Positions 6,617 to 11,522 of a stretch of DNA of 11,522 bases are shown one piece after another; position 1 is the stretch's first letter, and every line of letters starts with the position of its first letter. Source of the stretch: SOKG01 sp964502665 (GTDB lineage: Bacteria > Chloroflexota > Dehalococcoidia > SZUA-161). The stretch lies in NCBI GenBank assembly GCA_964502665.1, contig CAZCXP010000078.1, positions 1 through 11,522 of the forward strand. The letters are read 5' to 3'. The position numbers and the translations under genes were made by a program. A model generated the notes under the pieces. That model saw only the letters and a program-made list of their open reading frames with translations. It did not search any database and was not told the DNA's origin.

Positions 6617-6622
6617 AGGGGT
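6617..6622 (+). promoter_or_regulatory. Ribosome binding site fixing the speD-like start
   Basis: AGGGGT ends 6 bases before the TTG at 6629 and lies just inside the transcript predicted from the promoter at 6571-6599. The resulting N-terminus, MGTLGKHYLLDL, lines up with the normal start of bacterial SpeD proteins. Confidence 0.65.
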
Positions 6623-6628
6623 AGGGAT

Positions 6629-6973
6629 TTGGGCACACTGGGAAAACACTATCTTCTGGATTTGAAAGATTGTAGCAAGGAGCGGCTTGACGATATGGAC
6701 TTTATCAAGGACGTTCTCTCCTCCGTTGCCCAGGAGGCAGGTACCGCCGTAATCGGAGAGTCCTTTCATAGATTCCTGCCCCAGGGGCTAAGCGGCGTGG
6801 TGCTGATCACCGGGGCTCATCTCTGTATCCATACCTGGCCGGAATATGGCTATGCGGCAGTCGATATCTTCACCCACGGGGACTCATTCGGGCCCGATGA
6901 GGCAGCCAGATTGATCGTGGAGAAGCTGGAGAGCAAAAATCCTGCCATAGTGGAGCTGAAAAGGGGGTTCTGA
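6629..6973 (+). CDS. SpeD-like protein (S-adenosylmethionine decarboxylase homologue) lacking the pyruvoyl-forming serine
   Basis: From the TTG at 6629 the product is 114 residues and aligns without gaps to the core of bacterial class-1b SpeD: LGKHYLLDL (4-12), ESFHRFLPQGLSGVV (44-58), IHTWPEYGYAAVD (67-79). Normal SpeD self-cleaves in an E-S-H motif, and Ser63 becomes the pyruvoyl cofactor that decarboxylates S-adenosylmethionine. Here the motif reads TGAHLC, with Ala63 and Gly62, so the known cleavage cannot occur. The catalytic Cys83 of FTCGD is His (FTHGD). Ser55 and His68 remain. The frame is intact and all surrounding residues are conserved, so this is not a decayed gene. It begins under a strong promoter and ends 3 bases before a speE-type gene. 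Possible roles are a prozyme-like activator of another SpeD, a regulator of the adjacent aminopropyltransferase, or a new activity. Which one is unknown. Confidence 0.9.
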   Translation: MGTLGKHYLLDLKDCSKERLDDMDFIKDVLSSVAQEAGTAVIGESFHRFLPQGLSGVVLITGAHLCIHTWPEYGYAAVDIFTHGDSFGPDEAARLIVEKLESKNPAIVELKRGF

Positions 6974-6976
6974 CCT

Positions 6977-7891
6977 GTGAAAGATGTGCCGACAAACTGG
7001 TTTTGGGAGTACGTTACCCCCCATCTCATCCAGCAGTTCAGCATCAGCGACATACTCTACAGCGGGAAATCGGAGTTCCAGTCTGTTCAGGTCATCGATA
7101 CCCCCGCCTTTGGCAGGTGCCTTGTTCTGGACGGCAAGATCCAGTGCAGCGAAGCGGACGAATTCATCTACCACGAGTCCCTGGTTCATCCAGCGATGGT
7201 CACCCACCCCAAACCGGAGACCGTTTTCATCGCCGGGGGTGGTGAGGGGGCTACCTTGAGGGAAGTCCTGGCGCACAGCACGGTGAAAAGGGTGGTGATG
7301 GTCGATATCGACAAGAAGGTGCCAGATATCTGCAAGAAATTCCTGCCATCCCTGGGTCAAGACTCTTTCGAAGACAGCCGGGTTGAGCTTCTGCACATGG
7401 ACGCCATGAAATACCTCGACGAGACGCAGGAGAAGTTCGACGTGATTATCATCGATCTCACCGAGCCGCTTGAGGAGGGTCCGGCCTACCTGCTGTACAC
7501 TCAGGAGTTCTATCGGGGCCTCAAGGAGAAGCTGCCCCCGGATGGGCTGGTCGCCCTTCAATCCGGTTCGACAAGCATGGTTATCTCGCTTGGCTTTATC
7601 GCGGTAGCCAATACCCTGCGTACGGCGTTTTCCGTAGTCGCGCCCTACCAGGCGGAGATACCTTCCTTCGGCGGCAGTTGGGGCTTCGCCGTAGCTTCGC
7701 AGAATCTTGACCCCCGCGAGCTTACCCCGGACGAGGTTGACCGCAGGCTATCGAGGCGGGTCAGCAAGCCCCTCCGCTTCTACGACGGGCTCACTCACCG
7801 CGGGATATTCTCTATTCCCAAGTACCTCAGAGAGGAGATGGCCAGGGATAAGCGGATCATCACCAAAGACCAGCCCCTGTTCACCTACTAG
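6977..7891 (+). CDS. speE: Polyamine aminopropyltransferase, ACL5/thermospermine-synthase-like
   Basis: The 304-residue product is a full-length aminopropyltransferase, which moves an aminopropyl group from decarboxylated S-adenosylmethionine to a di- or polyamine. It has an N-terminal beta domain, then a Rossmann methyltransferase-like fold with GGGEGATLREVL (87-98), VDID (109-112, nucleoside-binding acidic residue), MDAMKYL (141-147) and the active-site strand IIIDLTEP (157-164), where Asp160 is the expected general base. DLTEPLEEGPAYLLYTQEFY and EIPSFGGSWGF resemble the ACL5/thermospermine-synthase group more than classical putrescine aminopropyltransferases (DSTDP), so the product may be thermospermine or another unusual polyamine. 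The GTG at 6977 follows the speD-like stop by 3 bases and has AAAAGGGGG ending 9 bases before it, inside the upstream gene, so translation is probably coupled. The gene looks fully functional although its partner does not. Confidence 0.92.
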   Translation: MKDVPTNWFWEYVTPHLIQQFSISDILYSGKSEFQSVQVIDTPAFGRCLVLDGKIQCSEADEFIYHESLVHPAMVTHPKPETVFIAGGGEGATLREVLAHSTVKRVVMVDIDKKVPDICKKFLPSLGQDSFEDSRVELLHMDAMKYLDETQEKFDVIIIDLTEPLEEGPAYLLYTQEFYRGLKEKLPPDGLVALQSGSTSMVISLGFIAVANTLRTAFSVVAPYQAEIPSFGGSWGFAVASQNLDPRELTPDEVDRRLSRRVSKPLRFYDGLTHRGIFSIPKYLREEMARDKRIITKDQPLFTY

Positions 7892-7934
7892 TGGGCTCCC
7901 CTCGAAGGGCTTACCAACCATCGGCCACAAGTAT

Positions 7935-8017
7935 AATCCCCCCTACCCCCCTTTACAAAAGGGGGAAATGAAAATCCCCCCCTACCCCCCTTTCTTAAAG
8001 GGGGATTTAGGGGGATT
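7935..8017. repeat. Tandem C-rich/G-rich foldback repeat, two copies
   Basis: Two related units lie head to tail: 7935-7966 and 7973-8017. Each begins AATCCCCC, continues through CTACCCCCCTTT and folds back onto AAAGGGGGA. The second also has the outer arm TTTAGGGGGATT, giving 22-base arms (about 7973-7994 and 7996-8017). The first looks truncated on its right side. The runs of five to seven G on either strand could also form G-quadruplexes. It lies 43 bases after the speE stop and may help end that transcript, but no clear T-tail is present. Confidence 0.8.
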
Positions 8018-8065
8018 CTTGATAGGCCTTCAACCGTTTTGCGCTTGGTTTTGACCAGAGGTAGG

Positions 8066-8242
8066 GTAGGGTGGGTGAAATGAAATGGAACCCACCTTGC
8101 CAGAGCTTCAGTTGCCAGCTCTCAGCTTTCAGTCATGGAATGAATGACGCTAGTATTCTTTCGGCCAAGACCGATTACTGACTACTGACGGCTGACCGCT
8201 GACCGCTGGCTGGTGGGTTTCGCTATGCTGCACCCACCCTAC
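8066..8242. repeat. MITE-like foldback element with 31-base imperfect terminal inverted repeats
   Basis: The ends 8066-8096 and 8212-8242 are inverted repeats of equal length. The outer 12 bases (GTAGGGTGGGTG) and the inner AACCCACC match perfectly; the middle 11 bases mostly differ. Inside, a left segment near 8110-8133 (GCCAGCTCTCAGCTTTCAGT) and a right segment near 8181-8210, with repeated CTGACCG units, are also roughly complementary, so the whole 177 bases can fold back. There is no open reading frame of note and no target-site duplication that I can see. The rest of the 7892-8322 gap holds the C-rich repeat at 7935-8017 and the helicase promoter. Confidence 0.7.
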
Positions 8243-8278
8243 AATTGCCTTGTCGCCATATCAGTGGCTGGGCTCACA

Positions 8279-8307
8279 TTGAAGTCGCCACCCTGCGTTG
8301 ATATAAT
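8279..8307 (+). promoter_or_regulatory. Promoter of the PcrA/UvrD helicase gene
   Basis: TTGAAG (8279-8284, 4 of 6), exactly 17 bases, then TATAAT (8302-8307, 6 of 6). The expected transcription start, near 8313-8315, is only 8 to 10 bases before the ATG at 8323. No purine-rich ribosome site fits in that gap (GGTGCAAAC), so the mRNA would be almost leaderless. Confidence 0.72.
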
Positions 8308-8322
8308 GGCCTTGGTGCAAAC

Positions 8323-10515
8323 ATGGATATTCTAGCTGGCCTCAACCCTGCCCAGAGGGAAGCCGTAGAAACAATCGAGGGCCCGGTGCTCATCGTAGCC
8401 GGCCCAGGGTCGGGCAAGACCAGGGTCATCGCCCACCGGGTAGCCTATCTGATCACTGTCTGCGGCATCAACCCCTATCGCATCTTAGCGGTCACCTTCA
8501 CCAACAAGGCAGCCCGCGAGATGAGAGAGAGAATCTATTCCCTCCTGGGGCGAGTGGTTGAGGGATTGACCCTGGGCACCTTCCACGCCACCTGCGCCCG
8601 TATGCTCCGCATGGAGGCGCAGCATCTCGGACTGGACAGAAGGTTCGTTATCTATGATGAGAGCGACCAGCTCAGTCTACTCAAGCGCAGCATCGAGCAG
8701 GTTGGGCTCGACCCCAAGCAGTATCCCCCTGGCGGCATCAGGTCAGCCATCTCCTCTGCCAAGGCCAGGGTGCTCGCTCCCCAGGACTACCGCGGGCTTG
8801 TTGGCAGCTACTTCGAGGAAATAGTGGCCAGGGTGTATGAACGTTACCAGGAGCTTCTTGCCCAAAGCAATGCCCTGGACTTCGATGACCTGATTATGAG
8901 AGCTGTACACCTCTTCCGCAGCCAGCCGGAGGTCCTGGCCAAGTATCAGTCGCGCTACCTGCATGTTATGATCGACGAGTTTCAGGACACCAACCTCGCA
9001 CAGTATATCTTGTCCAAGCAGCTTGCGGGGGAATACCGCAATATCTGCGTTGTCGGCGACCCCGATCAATCGATCTATTCCTGGAGGCATGCTGACCTGC
9101 GCCATATCCTTGACTTCGAGAAGGATTACCCCGATGCCAAGGTCGTACTTCTGGAGCAGAATTATCGTTCCACCCAGATCATCCTCGAGGCCGCTGACCA
9201 TGTTATTGCCGCTAACCAGCAACGAAAGGATAAAAGGCTTTGGACTGAGAACGATGCCGGAGTCCCTCTCACGGTGGCACAGACCTACAGCGAGCAGGAG
9301 GAGGCACACTTTGTGGTTAGTGAAGTGGAAAGGCTGCTGACCGATGGTCACTGGAAGGCTGGCGATTGCGCCATCACGTATCGCACCAATGCGCAGTCGC
9401 GAGCGCTGGAGGAGGCATTTGTGCGCTATGGGTTCCCCTACAGGTTAGTGGGAGCCACACGTTTCTATGAGCGGCGCGAGGTCAAAGATGCCATGGCCTA
9501 CCTCAGGCTGATTCATAACCCCTATGATAGCGTTAGCCTCGCCCGCATAATAAACGTCCCCGGACGGGGCATCGGACAGCGCACCCTCGCCGAACTGAAC
9601 ATGTGGGCCAACGAGAAGGGAGTGCCATACTATACTGCGCTCAAGCTCATAGCTCAGGGAGAGGAGCCCACGCCGTTTGCGCCCCGGAGCAGCCAGGCGC
9701 TGAGCAGTTTCCTGAGTATGCTCGATGAGTTCATCGCCAAGAGCGAGGAGTTGAGTCTGGTCGACCTCTTCGACCTGGTGCTGGAAAGGACTGGATACAA
9801 GAATTATACGCTGCAAAGCATGGATGGGGAGGAGAGGTGGGACAATATCCTGGAGCTGCGCAACGTGGCTGCCGGATATCGAGACCTAGAGCCGCAGGAT
9901 AGCCTGGCCTATTTCCTGGAGGAGGTGGCTCTGGTCTCTGATGTCGACGATCTGGCTGAGAAGGCTGACGCGGTGACGCTCATAACCCTGCACCAGGCTA
10001 AAGGCCTCGAGTTCCCCGTGGTGTTTATTGTGGGCATGGAAGAGGGTGTCCTGCCTCATTTCAGGTCATTCCCTGACCCCGAGCAGATGGAGGAGGAGCG
10101 CCGCCTGTGCTATGTAGGCATAACCAGGGCCAAGGAAAGGGTGTATCTGGTTCATGCTCTGCGCCGTAGCCTTATGGGGGGCAGGGCGCACAACCCCCCA
10201 TCACGCTTCCTGAGTGATATCCCCTCGCACTTGGTGAACTCCCTCGGTGCACCACCTCCTGCGGGGGCTTACCATGAACCCGCGATCACCCGTATCCAAT
10301 CTGCTGGGGTGGAACAAGGGGCCCAGCCTGTAGGTACGTCCACCTTACCTGACTTGAAAGCGGGCGATCACGTGAGCCATGCCATGTTCGGTGAGGGCAT
10401 TGTGGTCAACTGTCTGGCTAGCGGTGGCGACCATGAAGTCACCATCGCTTTCAAAGGGGAGGCAGGGATAAAGAAGTTCCTGCTGAGCCTGGCGCCTTTG
10501 CAGAAGCTACCCTAG
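8323..10515 (+). CDS. pcrA: ATP-dependent 3'-5' DNA helicase, PcrA/UvrD type
   Basis: The 730-residue product is a complete superfamily 1A helicase that unwinds DNA in excision repair and removes recombination or transcription obstacles. All motifs are present in order: Q motif LNPAQREAV (7-15), Walker A AGPGSGKT (26-33), Ia VTFTNKAAREM (57-67), II IDEFQDTN (217-224), III VVGDPDQSIYSWRHA (243-257), IV EQNYRST (278-284), the VGATRFYERREVKDA segment (376-390), V ITLHQAKGLEF (554-564) and VI EERRLCYVGITRAKERVYL (591-609). After a less conserved linker (about 635-675), the C-terminal Tudor-like domain GDHVSHAMFGEGIVV (681-695) to the end matches the RNA-polymerase-contacting module of PcrA/UvrD. 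The ATG at 8323 leaves the usual short N-terminus before the Q motif. The gene has its own promoter and stands alone; no clear terminator follows. Confidence 0.96.
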   Translation: MDILAGLNPAQREAVETIEGPVLIVAGPGSGKTRVIAHRVAYLITVCGINPYRILAVTFTNKAAREMRERIYSLLGRVVEGLTLGTFHATCARMLRMEAQHLGLDRRFVIYDESDQLSLLKRSIEQVGLDPKQYPPGGIRSAISSAKARVLAPQDYRGLVGSYFEEIVARVYERYQELLAQSNALDFDDLIMRAVHLFRSQPEVLAKYQSRYLHVMIDEFQDTNLAQYILSKQLAGEYRNICVVGDPDQSIYSWRHADLRHILDFEKDYPDAKVVLLEQNYRSTQIILEAADHVIAANQQRKDKRLWTENDAGVPLTVAQTYSEQEEAHFVVSEVERLLTDGHWKAGDCAITYRTNAQSRALEEAFVRYGFPYRLVGATRFYERREVKDAMAYLRLIHNPYDSVSLARIINVPGRGIGQRTLAELNMWANEKGVPYYTALKLIAQGEEPTPFAPRSSQALSSFLSMLDEFIAKSEELSLVDLFDLVLERTGYKNYTLQSMDGEERWDNILELRNVAAGYRDLEPQDSLAYFLEEVALVSDVDDLAEKADAVTLITLHQAKGLEFPVVFIVGMEEGVLPHFRSFPDPEQMEEERRLCYVGITRAKERVYLVHALRRSLMGGRAHNPPSRFLSDIPSHLVNSLGAPPPAGAYHEPAITRIQSAGVEQGAQPVGTSTLPDLKAGDHVSHAMFGEGIVVNCLASGGDHEVTIAFKGEAGIKKFLLSLAPLQKLP

Positions 10516-10692
10516 CGACGGGCGTTCGCCTGAGATAAACCACGATCGTTGCTAGAGGCGCTGGAAGCCGCCTCAGGCTGCTTGTGTCAGTGAACCTGTG
10601 AAATTCTATCATCGCAGGCGTGGAGGAGCGCTACGGGCATCTCAGGGGCTCTCGCGGCTAATCGCGTTGACTGCCCGTCCTTCACTGTACGA

Positions 10693-10721
10693 CTGACATG
10701 CAAGCCGGTAGGTGCTAAAAT
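10693..10721 (+). promoter_or_regulatory. Putative promoter upstream of yraN
   Basis: CTGACA (10693-10698, 5 of 6), 17 bases, then TAAAAT (10716-10721, 5 of 6). Transcription would start near 10728, about 210 bases before the preferred yraN start at 10939. A small hairpin (CGCTC 10727-10731 with GAGCG 10738-10742) would form at the very 5' end. Most of the 10516-10938 gap is otherwise unexplained: no tRNA, known structured RNA or convincing gene was recognised. A 6-bp hairpin without a T-run (10555-10560 with 10569-10574) follows the helicase stop. Confidence 0.5.
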
Positions 10722-10938
10722 AGGCTCGCTCGCATGTGAGCGGTTGTGATCGTATGGTATTGGGCGTGATCTATCAGAGCGAGGGCGAATTCCCTTGGGG
10801 CACGCAATGACAGAAGAAAAGATGTCGGTAATGGCGCTGTTGAAGCGCTTGAAAAGGTTTGTTCTCAATCGCAGTGGCCGAAGCTGCCTGTTGCGTCAGG
10901 ACCAGTTCCTCAGACCTGATTCGGGAAGAGCTGACGTA

Positions 10939-11316
10939 ATGGATAAGGTCGTGCCCTTAACACGTAGAGAAGTCGGGTCCAGGGGAGAGAAGCTGGCGGT
11001 AGATTTCTTGAAAGGCCTTGGCTACAGGATCGTGCAGATGAACTTCCGCTGCCGGCAGGGAGAAATCGATATAATTGCTCAGCAGGGCGAATGCCTCGTC
11101 TTTGTTGAGGTGCGCACCAAAAAGAGCTCTGATTTTGGCACCCCTGAAGAGTCGGTCACTCTTTCCAAGAGGGAGAAGCTGATCGTGCTGGCCAACATCT
11201 ACCTGCAAACCCTTGATAGCCCGCCTCCGTCATGGCGCATCGATGTGGTGGCGGTTGAACTTACCCCGGATGACAGAATCTCGCGATTAGAACATATAGA
11301 GAATGCCGTAAGCTGA
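10939..11316 (+). CDS. yraN: YraN/UPF0102 family putative nuclease-fold protein
   Basis: From the ATG at 10939 the product is 125 residues, the normal size for YraN. It shows the family pattern LTRREVGSRGEKLAVDFL (7-24), GYRIVQMNFRCRQGEIDIIA (28-47) and VFVEVRTKKSSDFG (54-67), with an EEAVT-like EESVTLSKREKL segment after it. Spacing of the acidic residues in GEID and FVEVRTK is like the restriction-endonuclease-fold D-ExK site, with Arg in place of the usual Lys. The biochemical role of the family is poorly known; involvement in DNA processing or natural transformation has been suggested for relatives. GGGAAGAG lies about 8 bases before the ATG. The frame stays open upstream to a TTG at 10795 and an ATG at 10807, so a form longer by 44 to 48 residues is possible, but the extra residues match nothing in the family. 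Confidence 0.87.
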   Translation: MDKVVPLTRREVGSRGEKLAVDFLKGLGYRIVQMNFRCRQGEIDIIAQQGECLVFVEVRTKKSSDFGTPEESVTLSKREKLIVLANIYLQTLDSPPPSWRIDVVAVELTPDDRISRLEHIENAVS

Positions 11317-11331
11317 GCGGCCGGTAACCAA

Positions 11332-11347
11332 GGGTGTTGATTCACCC
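11332..11347 (+). other. Small hairpin after yraN
   Basis: GGGTG (11332-11336) pairs with CACCC (11343-11347) 15 bases after the yraN stop. The stem is short and no T-run follows, so a terminator function is uncertain. Confidence 0.3.
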
Positions 11348-11390
11348 AAGAATAGCGATTACCTTGAAGAACCGTGGGTACGGCTGTCAT

Positions 11391-11470
11391 GGGTAGGCTG
11401 TCCGACGTCGGGCAGCCTACCCACTGAACGAAGTGAAAGGGAAGGCAACCTACCCACTGAACGAAGTGAA
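11391..11470. repeat. Hairpin plus direct repeat at the right end of the window
   Basis: An imperfect 13-base inverted repeat (11391-11403 with 11410-11422, one mismatch) encloses the self-complementary loop GACGTC. Its right arm overlaps the first of two identical 22-base direct repeats, 11416-11437 and 11449-11470, which begin CCTACCCACTGAACG and are 11 bases apart. This looks like part of a repeat cluster that may continue to the right. Nothing coding was recognised from 11317 to the end. Confidence 0.75.
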
Positions 11471-11522
11471 GCGGAAGGGGCAGCGAGGCAATCTTTCCAC
11501 AAGTACATTCAAGATGGCTTCG

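Noticed and set aside
6599..6628. Longer start (TTG at 6599) for the speD-like gene
   Set aside because: The TTG overlaps the last base of the TATAAT box and lies before the expected transcription start; it has no ribosome site, and the extra ten residues do not match SpeD proteins.
6884..7561. 225-codon open frame on the minus strand opposite speE
   Set aside because: Antisense to a clear aminopropyltransferase, with no domain signature of its own.
8743..9351. 202-codon open frame on the minus strand opposite the helicase gene
   Set aside because: Overlaps helicase motifs II, III and IV on the other strand; no independent evidence.
10587..10868. 93-codon open frame on the minus strand between the helicase and yraN genes
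   Set aside because: No recognisable family or ribosome site; it runs across the likely yraN promoter and has unremarkable composition. Treated as chance.
10516..10938. Possible structured RNA gene in the gap after the helicase gene
   Set aside because: Only short hairpins are visible; no tRNA cloverleaf or recognisable features of RNase P, SRP or tmRNA could be found by eye.
11416..11470. Possible CRISPR repeat pair
   Set aside because: Only two copies, an 11-base spacer and no cas gene; more like a dispersed repeat cluster.

Overview
The window looks like a piece of an uncultured bacterial chromosome of moderately high GC with nine or ten recognisable genes and many small foldback repeats between them. 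The gene mix suggests an environmental Chloroflexota, possibly Dehalococcoidia-like: paired acyl-CoA dehydrogenases, a stand-alone AsnC-type ligand-binding protein, an ACL5/thermospermine-synthase-like aminopropyltransferase, and a C-terminally anchored surface protein with Pro/Thr linkers. This placement is inference from gene content only. No rRNA, tRNA, CRISPR array, transposase or phage gene was seen.

Layout. (1) 2-1390 (+): the 3' part of a repeat-containing, C-terminally membrane-anchored surface protein, ended by a strong terminator at 1413-1456. (2) 1504-4647 (-): a block read right to left: an AsnC/RAM-domain protein, two adjacent acyl-CoA dehydrogenases and a HIT-family protein. The two dehydrogenases look like the two halves of a heteromeric enzyme: only one has a plausible catalytic glutamate. 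(3) 4942-6464 (-): a nicotinamidase and a nicotinate phosphoribosyltransferase overlapping by four bases, a compact NAD salvage operon from nicotinamide to nicotinate mononucleotide. (4) 6629-7891 (+): speD and speE homologues three bases apart, divergent from the NAD operon and with a clear promoter. (5) 8323-10515 (+): a PcrA/UvrD-type helicase with a near-consensus promoter so close to the start codon that the mRNA should be almost leaderless. (6) 10939-11316 (+): a YraN/UPF0102 protein.

The most interesting signal is the SpeD homologue. It keeps the S-adenosylmethionine decarboxylase fold signatures, in register with the Thermotoga enzyme, but has Ala at position 63, where the family needs Ser to self-cleave and form the pyruvoyl cofactor, and His at position 83, where the family has the catalytic Cys. 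It is therefore predicted not to be a conventional AdoMet decarboxylase, yet it is tightly coupled to an intact aminopropyltransferase. It may be a prozyme-like partner or regulator, or have a new function.

Almost every intergenic gap contains one or more perfect or near-perfect inverted repeats of several unrelated families (positions 1478, 1867, 1927, 4801, 6533, 7935, 8066 and 11391 onward). One of them supplies the stop codon of the HIT gene. These resemble REP/MITE-type repeats and probably mark places where small non-coding elements have settled.
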